Of a stretch of 64,000 nucleotides of DNA, positions 1 through 8,993 are shown piece by piece. The first letter of the stretch is position 1; each line of letters opens with the position of its first letter. Where the stretch lies: positions 620,001-684,000 of the forward strand of contig JAOPKB010000001.1 of assembly GCA_025517485.1 (NCBI GenBank), given 5' to 3'. A program made the position numbers and the translations under genes. Origin of the DNA: Natronoglomus mannanivorans (GTDB lineage: Archaea > Halobacteriota > Halobacteria > Halobacteriales > Natrialbaceae). Under the pieces are notes generated by a model. That model searched no databases. It saw nothing but the letters and a program-made list of their open reading frames with translations, and was not told the DNA's origin.

Positions 1-2338
1 TCTCGTTCAACAGCCGCTCGAGCGTCTCGACGTTTCGCTGTCGCAACTCCGTCCGCAGGTCGCCGTAGGTCGCCTGCAGGGTCTCGGCTTCCTCGTACAG
101 CGACTCGAGATCGGAACAGCGGGCGTCGACGTCCTCGAGGCGCTCTCGAAGAGTCTCGAGTTCCTCGAGTTCGTTCTCGACGGCCCCGATGGCGTTCTGG
201 AGGTTGGTCCGGCGGTCCAGTAACGTCTCGAGTTCCGCCTCGACCTGCTCGATGTACTCCGCGGCGTTTTCTCGCTCCGAGCGAGCCTGCTCGATCCGGT
301 CTTCGTCGAACTCGTCTTCGAGTTCGCGTTTTCGCTCCCGTTTGTCCGAGAGGCGGTTCCGACGCTCGTCGTTGAGCTCCGCCTTGTTCGCCCGACGTTC
401 GCGGTCGGCCTCGATGTCGCTCTCGAGCGACTCGATCTCTGTGGCGAGTTCAGAGACTCGTCGGAGCTGCCCGAGCGTCTCCTTGAGCCCGCTCCGGGCG
501 CCGTTGATCTCGCCGAGCTCGCTGCGGCGTTCGTCGGCCGTCGTTTCGATCTCGTCGGCGTCGGCGCGCTTTTCCTCGGCGTCGGCCTCGAGGTCTTCGG
601 CCCGCTGGCGGAGGTCGTCGCGTTGCTCACGCCGCTGGGAGAGGGTCTCGCGTTTCTCCGCGAGTAACTGCTCGACGTTCTCTCGGTTGGTCTCGAGCTG
701 TTCGACCTCCCGTTCGGCCTCACACAGCTCCTCGGCTCGCTCGAGACGCTCCGCCACTATCTCGAGTTCCGCCTGTAACTCCTCCTGGCGCTCCTCGAAA
801 TCAGCCAGTTCCTCGCGGCGCTCGGCGAGTACGTCGACGTGGGGCGAGTCCTCGACTGGCTGGCCGCACTCGGGGCACTTGCCCGCCTCGAGTAACTCCT
901 CGCCCTCCTCGATCGAGGCCGTGGTCGCGTCGATCGTCGCGGAGACGTCGGCGAGCTCCGATCGCAACTCCTCGCGCTCGTTCGCGAGTTCCTCGCGGTG
1001 GTCGGCGGCCTCGCCGAAGGCGACCGGGGCGTCGTCGAACTCGCTTCGTCGGGTTTCGATCTTCTCGGCGAGTTCCTCGACGGTCGCCTCGCGTTCTTCG
1101 ATCGTCGACTCGTCCTCGGCCAGCGTCTCTGCGAGCTCGTCGGCGTCGGCTCGTTTTCGCTCGGCTTCGGACTCGAGTTCCTCGGCGCGCTCGCGAAGTC
1201 GGGTCACCTCACCAGTGTGTTCCTGAATCGCGAGCCGGAGTTCCTCGAGCCCTTCACGAAGGGCTTCGTCTTGGGCCTCGAGTCGGTCGATCAGCTCCTC
1301 GACGGTCTCGTTCGACGTGGTAGGATCGAGATCGGTGGTCGGGTCCGAGTCGGTCTCGGTCTCTCTCTCGAGATTGACGTCGACGTCGACCCCGACATCC
1401 AGCTCGAGTTCGAGACTCGCTCCGACCTCGAGTTCGGACAGGACCGCCGCTCGTTCGTCCTCGTACTCCTCACACTCCTCTCGGCGCACTCGAATTCGCT
1501 CTTTGAGGTCCTCGCGTTCCCCCTCGGTCTCGGTGATCGTCGACCGCAACGCCTCGATCTCCTCGGCGAGGTCCGCCATTTCTTCACGGGTCTCCTCGTG
1601 GCGCTCGAGGACGTCCTCGGCGGTCTCGAGCGTTCGCTCGGCCTCGTCGCGCTGGGACTCGTAGTGTTCGATCTGCTCTGTGACCTCCGTGTGCTTCGAT
1701 TCGAGGCCGTTCAGGCGCTCGTGGAGGTCTTTGTCCTCTTTGGTCTCGACCTGTTCGCGAAGGTTCTCCCGAACCTCGCGCTGGCCGTCGAGGACGGTCT
1801 TCACGCCGAGACGGGCGTCGCTGGCCCGTTCGCGGTACTCCTCGAGCGCGCCGAGCTGGAGGAGGTCGTCGATCATGTCCTGGCGGTCACTCGGCGAGGC
1901 GTGGATCAGTTTGTTGACCTCGCCCTGGCGGACGTAGGCGCAGTTGACGAAGGCGTCGGCGTCCATCCGCAACAGTTCGGTGACCTCCCGACGGACGTCG
2001 CGGGCACCCTCGACGGTTTCGGTCCCGGTCTCGAGGACGCACTTGGTCGTGGTCGCGCGGTCGCCGCGGAGTTTGAGATGTCGTTCGATGCGGTAGTCGC
2101 CGCCGTCGTGGGTGAAGGCGAGTTCGACCTCCGCCTCCTCCTCGCCGGTCGTGATCACGTCGTCGAGGGTCCGATCGTCTAAGGCTTTCGAGCCGTAGAG
2201 TGCGAAGAAGACGGCCTCGAGCAGCGTCGACTTCCCGCTCCCGTTGACGCCGTGGACGACGGTGACGCCGTGGTGAAGAGAGAGGTCGGCGTCGCCGTAG
2301 CACTTGAAGTTTCGCAGTCGAATTCGTTCGACCCTCAC
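1..2338 (-). CDS. rad50: DNA double-strand break repair ATPase Rad50 (C-terminus beyond window)
   Basis: SMC-like ATPase that forms the Mre11-Rad50 complex for double-strand break processing. The frame opens with GTG at 2338 and reads [11 protein letters not shown], followed by a Walker A motif (GVNGSGKST), then long Glu/Arg-rich coiled coil. The zinc-hook motif CPEC lies at residues 488-491 (bases 866-877), exactly what is expected at the apex of the coiled coil. About 779 codons are present. The family is usually nearly 900 residues, so the second coiled-coil half is partial and the Walker B/signature motifs lie left of base 1. The GTG overlaps the mre11 stop as GTGA (2335-2338), so translational coupling with mre11 is likely. 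Identification is secure; the GTG start is supported by this overlap and by the absence of an ATG before the conserved N-terminus. Confidence 0.95.
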   Translation of the reverse strand, partial: MRVERIRLRNFKCYGDADLSLHHGVTVVHGVNGSGKSTLLEAVFFALYGSKALDDRTLDDVITTGEEEAEVELAFTHDGGDYRIERHLKLRGDRATTTKCVLETGTETVEGARDVRREVTELLRMDADAFVNCAYVRQGEVNKLIHASPSDRQDMIDDLLQLGALEEYRERASDARLGVKTVLDGQREVRENLREQVETKEDKDLHERLNGLESKHTEVTEQIEHYESQRDEAERTLETAEDVLERHEETREEMADLAEEIEALRSTITETEGEREDLKERIRVRREECEEYEDERAAVLSELEVGASLELELDVGVDVDVNLERETETDSDPTTDLDPTTSNETVEELIDRLEAQDEALREGLEELRLAIQEHTGEVTRLRERAEELESEAERKRADADELAETLAEDESTIEEREATVEELAEKIETRRSEFDDAPVAFGEAADHREELANEREELRSELADVSATIDATTASIEEGEELLEAGKCPECGQPVEDSPHVDVLAERREELADFEERQEELQAELEIVAERLERAEELCEAEREVEQLETNRENVEQLLAEKRETLSQRREQRDDLRQRAEDLEADAEEKRADADEIETTADERRSELGEINGARSGLKETLGQLRRVSELATEIESLESDIEADRERRANKAELNDERRNRLSDKRERKRELEDEFDEDRIEQARSERENAAEYIEQVEAELETLLDRRTNLQNAIGAVENELEELETLRERLEDVDARCSDLESLYEEAETLQATYGDLRTELRQRNVETLERLLNE

Positions 2339-3723
2339 GCGAAATCACCCATCGAGACCTGTTCGTCCGCGTCGTCTGGCGTGTCGTCGTCCGTGTCGTC
2401 CACGTCGCTGCTGGTGTCCGTCTCGCTCGCGTCGGTAGCGACGTCCGACTCACTCGAGTCACTCGAGTCCGCCGTCGCCGGATCGGCTACGTCTTCGGTT
2501 TCGTTTCCGTCGTCCTCGTCGTTTCCGTCCCCGTCGCGCTCATCCAGTGCGTCGGCCACCGTCTGTACGTCTCGCTCGGTCTCTCCGTCGACCGCCGATC
2601 TGAACGCTTCCCGGTCGTCCTCGAGCGCCTCCCGAACCCTGCGTTCGACCGTCTCGCGAACGTTCGCGTCGACGACGTCGCCGTCGCGGACGGTCCGGTC
2701 GATGTCTCGAGCGGCGTCGCTCAACCCCAGATCGCGGATCCGCTCGCGGACCGCGTCGTCGGGATCGGCGAAACTCACCGAGACGTCCTCGTCGGTGTCG
2801 ATCTCGCGGTGGTCGTTCACGCGGGCGATCAACGCGTCGCGGTCGATGGCGAACTCCTCGACTGCCGCGGGCGTGATCGGCTCGCCGCCGCCGTCGACGG
2901 TGACGATCACCACCGCGTCCTCGAGGTCGTATTCGCGCACGCGGTCGCGAACGCGGTCGATCCCCTCGCCGTCCTCGAGGTCGACGTCGACGAAGACGAA
3001 CTCGCGTGTGGCCGGGAGGCCTCTGCGGGTGATCGCTACCTCGCCCTCGCCTTCGCCCTCGGATTCGAACGTGACGATGTTGTACCCCCGATCGTCTCGC
3101 TCGCTCGCGCTCGCGCGCTCGGTCGACCCGCAGTAGGTGACCCACGTGTCGGCCACCTCCGCGGTGTCCGGCGCGTGGTTGTCGCCGAGTAACATCGCGT
3201 CGAAGTCGACCGTCGCCTGCTCGAGCACCGTCTCGGTGTCCCAGTCGGCGTGGGCGAACGGTTCGAACAGGCCGTGGCTCACGAGCGCGCGGTGGTCGGC
3301 GTCAGTGGACTCGAACTCGTAGGCGAGGTCCTCGCGTCTCGATCGGGGGACGAAGTCCAGTCCGTAGAAGGCGACGTCGTCGATCACGTGTGGCTCGGCG
3401 CCGAGTCGTGTCGCCAGTCCGAGGTCCTCGAAGAGGTCGAGCCACTGTGCGTCGCGTTTCCCCTCGTGGTTGCCGACGACTGCCAGGAAGGGGATGTCCG
3501 CCTCCTGCAGTGTCCGGAGCACCTCGACCGTGCCCTGCAAGTCGACCAGTCCCGGTCGGCGGTCGTGAAAGAGGTCGCCGGCGTGGATCACCGCGTCGAC
3601 GTCGTCGGAGACGGCGTCCTCGGCGACCTGCCGAAACGCCCGAAGGAAATCCCGTCGTCGCTCGGGTGTGTTGTACTGCTGGTACCCGATGTGGGTGTCG
3701 CCCGTGTGTATCACCCGCGTCAT
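2335..3723 (-). CDS. mre11: DNA double-strand break repair nuclease Mre11
   Basis: Mn-dependent nuclease partner of Rad50 in double-strand break repair. The 462-residue protein begins [13 protein letters not shown]. It has the calcineurin-type phosphoesterase motifs in order: GDTH (D9/H11), [15 protein letters not shown], a downstream SHG and GDNH. The C-terminal third is a very acidic, low-complexity Asp/Glu/Ser/Thr tail ending in [10 protein letters not shown], typical of haloarchaeal versions. It is first in a two-gene operon with rad50 (4-base overlap). A TATA-like CTTTAGG on the minus strand around 3748-3756 is about 28 bases before the ATG, which fits a leaderless transcript. Confidence 0.96.
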   Translation of the reverse strand: MTRVIHTGDTHIGYQQYNTPERRRDFLRAFRQVAEDAVSDDVDAVIHAGDLFHDRRPGLVDLQGTVEVLRTLQEADIPFLAVVGNHEGKRDAQWLDLFEDLGLATRLGAEPHVIDDVAFYGLDFVPRSRREDLAYEFESTDADHRALVSHGLFEPFAHADWDTETVLEQATVDFDAMLLGDNHAPDTAEVADTWVTYCGSTERASASERDDRGYNIVTFESEGEGEGEVAITRRGLPATREFVFVDVDLEDGEGIDRVRDRVREYDLEDAVVIVTVDGGGEPITPAAVEEFAIDRDALIARVNDHREIDTDEDVSVSFADPDDAVRERIRDLGLSDAARDIDRTVRDGDVVDANVRETVERRVREALEDDREAFRSAVDGETERDVQTVADALDERDGDGNDEDDGNETEDVADPATADSSDSSESDVATDASETDTSSDVDDTDDDTPDDADEQVSMGDFA

Positions 3724-3822
3724 CTACGACTGTCTTGCGTACCGGTGCCTAAAGGGGTTGCGTGACCACGGTGAAAGTATTGTAGAGAGTAAAGGGATCG
3801 CAACTCGAGTGCGACGCCGGAG

Positions 3823-4092
3823 TTATTCGTCGATCTCGAGGGAGTAGAGCCGTTTGCGAGCGTCCGAGAACGAGAAGCGAGAGTCGATGACGTTCTCCTC
3901 GTCGAGTCGGTTCAGCGCGTACCGGACCGTCCGGGCCGGAAGCAGGGTCTCCTCGGCGATTTCCTGTTGGGTCATCGTCTCGTTGTACTCGAGTACCTTA
4001 GCGACGAGTTTGGCACTCGGTGGGAGGTCCCGGACGTCGTCCCACGTTCCCCTCGATTTGGTCTCCTGACGCAGCGACTCTGATGCACTCAT
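3823..4092 (-). CDS. winged-helix DNA-binding protein (MarR/TrmB-like), 89 aa
   Basis: Small predicted transcription regulator. After a polar N-terminus the sequence has a compact winged-helix pattern: a helix LPPSAKLVAKVLEYN, the helix-turn-helix MTQQEIAEETLLPARTVRYALNRL, then the wing DEENVIDSRFSFSDARKRLYSL. No ligand-binding domain is present, so it is either a minimal repressor or a constitutive factor. An AT-rich TATA-like stretch (about 4118-4130) lies roughly 30 bases upstream. It is divergent from pan with about 125 bases between starts, so it could regulate pan or itself; that is inference from position only. Confidence 0.8.
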   Translation of the reverse strand: MSASESLRQETKSRGTWDDVRDLPPSAKLVAKVLEYNETMTQQEIAEETLLPARTVRYALNRLDEENVIDSRFSFSDARKRLYSLEIDE

Positions 4093-4218
4093 CGTACACT
4101 GGCTTTCTGCATACGGGGTAATAATATTTGCTGTTTCACTCTATGCGCCACGGTAATCCACGAGAGGCGGTCGCATCTACCCGAAGCCTCTTATGAAGCA
4201 ACCACCTACGGGTGGGTG

Positions 4219-5433
4219 ATGAGCGACACTGTGGACGACGTCGACCTCCCATACGACGAGGACGAGGCGTCCCAACAGGAGAAAATACAGGCGCTCGAGG
4301 AACGCCTGGACGTCCTCGAGTCACAAAACGAGGAGATGCGGGACAAGCTCCTCGATGCGAACGCTGAGAACAACAAGTACCAGCAAAAACTCGAGCGACT
4401 CACACACGAAAACAAGAAACTCAAGCAGTCGCCCCTGTTCGTTGCGACGGTCCAAGAGATGAACGACGAAGGCGTCATCATCAAGCAACACGGCAACAAC
4501 CAGGAGGCGCTGACCGAAGTGACCGACGAGATGCGCGACGAGATCGATCCGGACTCCCGGGTCGCGGTCAACAACTCTCTCTCTATCGTCAAGACCCTCT
4601 CGAGCGAGACGGACGTTCGTGCACGCGTGATGGAAGTCACCGAGAGCCCCGACGTGAGCTACGAGGACATCGGCGGCCTCGAAGAGCAGATGCAGGAGGT
4701 CCGCGAGACCGTCGAGATGCCGCTCAAGAAGCCCGACATGTTCAAAGACGTCGGGATTGACCCACCGAGTGGCGTCTTGCTGTACGGTCCGCCGGGGACC
4801 GGCAAGACGATGCTCGCCAAGGCGGTGGCCAACCAGACCGACGCCACCTTCATCAAGATGGCCGGCTCCGAACTCGTCCACAAGTTTATCGGCGAGGGAG
4901 CCAAGCTGGTTCGCGACCTCTTCGAGGTCGCCCGCGAACACGAACCCGCGGTCATCTTCATCGACGAGATCGACGCTATCGCCTCGAAGCGGACCGAATC
5001 CAAGACCAGCGGCGATGCGGAGGTCCAGCGGACGATGATGCAGTTACTGAGCGAGATGGACGGCTTCGAAGACCGCGGTGAGATCCGCATCATCGCCGCC
5101 ACCAACCGTTTCGATATGCTCGACCGCGCAATTCTTCGACCCGGGCGGTTCGACCGCCTCATCGAGGTTCCCAAACCCAACGCGGAGGGCCGGGAGATCA
5201 TCTTCCAGATCCACACGCGCAACATGAACGTCGCCGACGACGTCGAGTTCGAAGAACTCGCTGCGGAAGCCGAGAACGCCTCCGGTGCGGACGTCAAGGC
5301 CATCTGTACCGAGGCCGGGATGTTCGCCATCCGCGACGAGCGGACTGAGATCCGGATGGAGGACTTCCGCAACGCCTGGGAGAAGATCCAGGCCGAGAAC
5401 GAAGACGAGGAAGTCTCGAAGACGTTCGCCTGA
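4219..5433 (+). CDS. pan: proteasome-activating nucleotidase (PAN)
   Basis: Hexameric AAA+ ATPase that unfolds substrates and feeds them to the archaeal 20S proteasome. The 404-residue protein has an N-terminal coiled coil (about residues 18-70), an OB domain, and one AAA+ module with Walker A GPPGTGKT (residues 190-197), Walker B IFIDEIDAI and the second region of homology ending in RPGRFDR. The C-terminal tripeptide is TFA, a Phe version of the hydrophobic-Tyr-X signal that docks PAN on the 20S ring. The ATG at 4219 is preferred to the in-frame GTG three bases earlier, and a TATA-like CTTATGA near 4190 is about 27 bases before it. Haloarchaea commonly have two PAN paralogues, so I do not assign A or B. 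Confidence 0.95.
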   Translation: MSDTVDDVDLPYDEDEASQQEKIQALEERLDVLESQNEEMRDKLLDANAENNKYQQKLERLTHENKKLKQSPLFVATVQEMNDEGVIIKQHGNNQEALTEVTDEMRDEIDPDSRVAVNNSLSIVKTLSSETDVRARVMEVTESPDVSYEDIGGLEEQMQEVRETVEMPLKKPDMFKDVGIDPPSGVLLYGPPGTGKTMLAKAVANQTDATFIKMAGSELVHKFIGEGAKLVRDLFEVAREHEPAVIFIDEIDAIASKRTESKTSGDAEVQRTMMQLLSEMDGFEDRGEIRIIAATNRFDMLDRAILRPGRFDRLIEVPKPNAEGREIIFQIHTRNMNVADDVEFEELAAEAENASGADVKAICTEAGMFAIRDERTEIRMEDFRNAWEKIQAENEDEEVSKTFA

Positions 5434-5584
5434 GCTGTCCGCCTCCTATCTGACCACGTTCTGCAGACTCTCCGATTTTATTCGGCATCCGACGGTCGTC
5501 GATTGCAAAATACACGTTCCTCCTGCTCGAGTCGTGACCGTCACCGTCACTCTTCTCGGTGGAACGGAAACGCGCTCACCGACC

Positions 5585-5722
5585 TCACAGCGTCCCGAAG
5601 AGGAGCCAGGGGACGACGAACAGGACCACGAACAACACTGTGAAAACGAGCAGGTATCCGACGACCGTACTCGCTGCGGTCACCCACGCGGGATGCTCGT
5701 AGTTACCGACATCGACAGCCAT
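5585..5722 (-). CDS. small membrane protein, 45 aa (hypothetical)
   Basis: Short ORF of 45 codons lying between pan and guaAA, reading MAVDVGNYEHPAWVTAAS and then about 25 almost uninterrupted hydrophobic residues (VVGYLLVFTVLFVVLFVVPW) to LLFGTL at the C-terminus. It would be a single-pass or re-entrant membrane peptide. The start is well supported: a minus-strand TATA-like GCTTATACTC at about 5746-5755 sits 27 bases before the ATG, as for leaderless genes. It is convergent with pan and divergent from guaAA. No function is recognisable. Confidence 0.7.
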   Translation of the reverse strand: MAVDVGNYEHPAWVTAASTVVGYLLVFTVLFVVLFVVPWLLFGTL

Positions 5723-5818
5723 ATCGAATTCCTCTCGAGACGCGAGTATAAGCCTACCGGGGGCGAAACCGGCGACGACGGCCGACCCTCGCTCTCGACT
5801 CTCACGTCGGTTTCCGGA

Positions 5819-5830
5819 CGGTTTTTATCG
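5819..5830 (+). promoter_or_regulatory. TATA-like box of guaAA
   Basis: The stretch GGTTTTTATCGC is centred about 27 bases before the guaAA ATG at 5852. This spacing puts transcription initiation at or next to the start codon (leaderless mRNA). Confidence 0.55.
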
Positions 5831-5851
5831 CCCGAGTCGCTATCACCGCCA

Positions 5852-6430
5852 ATGACGAAAATCGTCGTGGTGGACAACCACGGACAGTTCACCCACCTGG
5901 AACGCCGAGCCCTTCGCGACCTCGGCGTCGAAACGGAACTGATCGACAACGACGTCGACCCCGAAGAAGTCGACGCCGACGGCGTCGTCCTCTCGGGCGG
6001 CCCCGACATGGATCGTATCGGCCGCTCTGTAGAGTACCTCGAGGGCGACGTCCCCGTCCTCGGCATCTGTCTGGGGATGCAGATCATCGGTGTGGAACTG
6101 GGCGGGCGCGTCGACAGCGGCGAGTACGGCGGGTACGCCGACGTCACCGTCGACATTCTCGAAGAGGACGATCCGCTCGTCGGTTCGCTGGCTCCCGAGA
6201 CGCGCGTCTGGGCGAGCCACGCGGACGAAGTCAAGGAGGTTCCCGAGGGGTTCACCCTGACCGCCAAAAGTGACGTCTGTGGCGTCGAGGCGATGAGCGA
6301 CACCGACCGCGACCTCTACGGCGTCCAGTGGCACCCCGAGGTAGCCCACACTGAGGAGGGGGACGAAGTGTTCGAGAACTTCGTCGAGATCTGCGAGTCG
6401 GCAAAAGTGGACGCAGAAGCGCAAGCGTAG
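5852..6430 (+). CDS. guaAA: GMP synthase subunit A (glutamine amidotransferase)
   Basis: Class I glutamine amidotransferase subunit that supplies ammonia to the separate ATP-pyrophosphatase subunit of archaeal GMP synthase, converting XMP to GMP. The 192-residue protein shows the nucleophile loop GICLGMQ (C73) and the partner residues in QWHPEV (H161, E163). The length equals a stand-alone GATase domain, as expected for archaea where GuaA is split. The frame is open further upstream, but the ATG at 5852 is chosen because MTKIVVVDNHGQF is the conserved start and a TATA-like box lies 27 bases before it. The last codons (KVDAEAQA) belong to a 24-base tandem repeat that spans the stop codon. Confidence 0.95.
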   Translation: MTKIVVVDNHGQFTHLERRALRDLGVETELIDNDVDPEEVDADGVVLSGGPDMDRIGRSVEYLEGDVPVLGICLGMQIIGVELGGRVDSGEYGGYADVTVDILEEDDPLVGSLAPETRVWASHADEVKEVPEGFTLTAKSDVCGVEAMSDTDRDLYGVQWHPEVAHTEEGDEVFENFVEICESAKVDAEAQA

Positions 6431-6485
6431 GTGGACACAAAAGCGCAAGCGGAAACGGAGGCGGAGATAGAGACGAAAGGCGGAC
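6405..6485 (+). repeat. hexamer-period array across the guaAA stop codon
   Basis: Bases 6407-6427 and 6431-6451 are a tandem 21-base repeat with 19 of 21 matches, separated by the TAG stop codon. The tract continues as a degenerate six-base array (units such as AAGCGG, AAACGG, AGGCGG, AGATAG) to about 6485. Confidence 0.75.
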
Positions 6486-6608
6486 GCGAACGGTCCCAGG
6501 ATCCGGTAGATTAACTCTCGAGGCCGTCACATCTGGTTACTCACCCACATCACACCAGCACACACTACGACCAGTATTTACTCGTTCGACAGCAAAGCTA
6601 CCGCCACG

Positions 6609-7334
6609 ATGACCGAACTGCGCTACCTTCCCGACGCGGACGACGTAACGACGTTCACCGCGACGGTGACCGAAGCCACCCAGGAGTACGTCGTCCTCGA
6701 GGGAACCTACTTCTACCCCGAAGGCGGCGGCCAGCCTGCAGACCGGGGCACCCTCGAGTGGGACGGTGGCCGCGCCACCGTCGGAAACGTCCGGAAGGAC
6801 CACGGCGAGGTCAGACACGACCTCGAGTCGCTCGAGGGCGAGCCGCCGGAACCGGGGACGACCGTCGAGGGAACGATCGATGCGGAACGCCGCCGCGACC
6901 TCAGTCGGATGCACACCGCCCAGCACGTCGTCTCCCGTCTCGTTCTGGAGGAGTTCGGGGCGACGACGGCGGGCAACCAGATCCACGTCGACCGATCGCG
7001 AATCGACTTCGAACCCGCAGATTTCGACGGGGACGATCTCGAGCGGATCCAACGACTGTCGAACGAGGCGATCGAGCGAGATTACGCGGTGACGAAGGCG
7101 GATCGGCCCCGTGATGCCGTCGAGGCGGCGGTCGACGAGGGACGGTCGCTACTCGAGATGATCCCCGACCACGTCGATCCCCTCCGCGTCGTCGACATCG
7201 AGGACTTCGATATGTGTCCCTGTGGCGGTACCCACGTGGACCGACTCGGCGAGATCGGACGCATCGAGATCACGGATCGCACGTCGAAAGGCGAGAACGT
7301 CGAGCGACTCGAGTTCGAGTTGCGCGATTCCTGA
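6609..7334 (+). CDS. AlaX-type alanyl-tRNA editing hydrolase
   Basis: Free-standing editing domain related to the second half of alanyl-tRNA synthetase; the family hydrolyses Ser-tRNA(Ala) and/or Gly-tRNA(Ala). The 241-residue protein has an N-terminal beta domain with the glycine-rich signature FYPEGGGQPAD, then the zinc-binding editing core with HTAQH (H102, H106) and CPCGGTHV (C205, H209). All four metal ligands are present, so it should be active. Its length fits the intermediate AlaX class that retains the N-terminal domain. The start is the first ATG after a TATA-like GTATTTAC around 6573-6580. It is convergent with hflX, 51 bases away. Confidence 0.9.
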   Translation: MTELRYLPDADDVTTFTATVTEATQEYVVLEGTYFYPEGGGQPADRGTLEWDGGRATVGNVRKDHGEVRHDLESLEGEPPEPGTTVEGTIDAERRRDLSRMHTAQHVVSRLVLEEFGATTAGNQIHVDRSRIDFEPADFDGDDLERIQRLSNEAIERDYAVTKADRPRDAVEAAVDEGRSLLEMIPDHVDPLRVVDIEDFDMCPCGGTHVDRLGEIGRIEITDRTSKGENVERLEFELRDS

Positions 7335-7385
7335 GTGTTCCCCTTCGCCCCGCGGGTTTTCGGTTCTCGGGTTCCGGTTTCTGGC

Positions 7386-8723
7386 CTACAGGTCCGTCTC
7401 TGCCTCGAACTCGAGTTCCTCGGTCCGCGCCCGCAATCGCTCGACGACCGACGGCGGGCCGTCACAGACGACGCGAACGGTCGATCCGTCGTAGTCGACG
7501 GTCTCGACGCTCGTTCGGTCGTACGCCCGAGAGACGACCGCCATCGCCTCGTCGCCGGCGGGCATCTGTAGTGTCGCACGCTCGGTCGGCAGTCTGGCAC
7601 GCACTGCCGACCGCAGGGAATCGAGATTCGCTTCCGCACGCGCGCTGATCGGAATCGGCGACGGTACGAACGCCTCGGCGATCGCGAGTCTGGACTCGAG
7701 TTCGCCCTCGGTAAGTCGATCCGTCTTGTTACAGGCGGTGATCACGTTCTCGCGGTCGACGCCCTGCTCGTCGAGAACGTCGAGTGCGACCGCTAGCTTC
7801 TCGCGAAACTCCTCGCAGGGATCGGTCGCGTCCGCGACGAGGATCACCGCGTCGGCGGCCGCAGCTTCCGAGAGTGTCTCACTGAACGACGCGACGAGCC
7901 AGTGGGGCAGATCGCTCACGAAGCCGACCGTATCGGTCGCGAGCACCGGCCGTCCGTCGATGGTCGCGCGCCGGGTCGTCGTCTCGAGGGTCTCGAACAG
8001 GCGATCGGCGACGGCTGCGGTGGTCGTCGTTTCGTCCGTCGAAGTCGATTCGAATCCGCTCTCGGCCTCGGACTCGATTTCGGCCTCGAGACACAACTCG
8101 TCGGCCAGCCGACGAAGGAGCGTCGACTTCCCGGCGTTCGTGTAGCCGGCGATCGTCACGAGGTCGAATCCCTCCTCGCGGCGTCGCTTTCGAAACTGGT
8201 CGGCTGGGTCGGGCATCTCGGCGAGTTTTCGCTCGAGTCGGTCGATCCGGTCGCGGATATCGTAGACGGGAGAGCCCTTCTCGACGCCCCTGTTCAGCAG
8301 TCCCTCCTCGGCCGATTCGATCACTCGCGGCAGGTCGTAGCGTAACGTCGCGAGTTCGACCTGAAGCCGTGCGCGTCGCGTGTTCGCTCCCGATTCGAAG
8401 AGCCCGAGGACGAGGCGATACCTGTCGAGGACTCGCGTTCCGTCGGGGAGTGCGGTTTCGACCGAGTGGTGTTGCCCCGGCGTCAACTCGTCGTCGACGA
8501 CGACCTGCCCTGCACCCGTCGAGTCGACGACCGTCGAGAGGTCGTCGAGTGCACCGCGGCCGAGGTACGTCCCGGAGTCTTCGGGGCCGACCTGCGTCCG
8601 TTCGCCGACGACCGAATGGCCGGCGGCGCTGACGAGTGCACGAATCTCGTCGGTCTCGATGGGAGTGGTCGGTTCGCGTTTCACGACGATGGTCGGTGTT
8701 TCGATATGTATCTGTTCTGACAT
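7386..8723 (-). CDS. hflX: GTPase HflX
   Basis: Ribosome-associated P-loop GTPase of the HflX family, which in bacteria splits stalled or stressed 70S ribosomes. The 445-residue protein has the N-terminal HflX domain with the glycine-rich segment GTYLGRGALDDL, a helical linker with RRRARLQVELATLRY-like spacing, then the G domain: G1 GYTNAGKST (residues 193-201), G3 DTVGF, G4 NKTD. The C-terminal domain is truncated to about 90 residues, normal for archaeal members. The frame is open to 8909, but the ATG at 8723 (MSEQIHIETP) is chosen because the upstream extension is unlike the family. It is followed by 270 bases with no gene toward the DUF1508 protein stop. Confidence 0.92.
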   Translation of the reverse strand: MSEQIHIETPTIVVKREPTTPIETDEIRALVSAAGHSVVGERTQVGPEDSGTYLGRGALDDLSTVVDSTGAGQVVVDDELTPGQHHSVETALPDGTRVLDRYRLVLGLFESGANTRRARLQVELATLRYDLPRVIESAEEGLLNRGVEKGSPVYDIRDRIDRLERKLAEMPDPADQFRKRRREEGFDLVTIAGYTNAGKSTLLRRLADELCLEAEIESEAESGFESTSTDETTTTAAVADRLFETLETTTRRATIDGRPVLATDTVGFVSDLPHWLVASFSETLSEAAAADAVILVADATDPCEEFREKLAVALDVLDEQGVDRENVITACNKTDRLTEGELESRLAIAEAFVPSPIPISARAEANLDSLRSAVRARLPTERATLQMPAGDEAMAVVSRAYDRTSVETVDYDGSTVRVVCDGPPSVVERLRARTEELEFEAETDL

Positions 8724-8993
8724 TGGGTCGTGGTTGATACTGGTCGCTCGGTTGTTCGGAAACGATAGCTGGCTCAGCCAGTAGGACCCCCTGCCTGGCG
8801 AGCACGGACGCCAGTGGACGGTCACGACGTGAGCGGCAGGCTCACGGGGAACGCGACGTCCGGTCAGAACGAAACGGTCTCCATCGGTCTCGAGTGGAGC
8901 ATCGGTCACCGACGAAAAGAACGTTCGGGTCGTATGCGAAAGCGTAGCAAGAAAGGAGAACGAACCGATTCTTATCGGTCTCGAATCGCCGTC

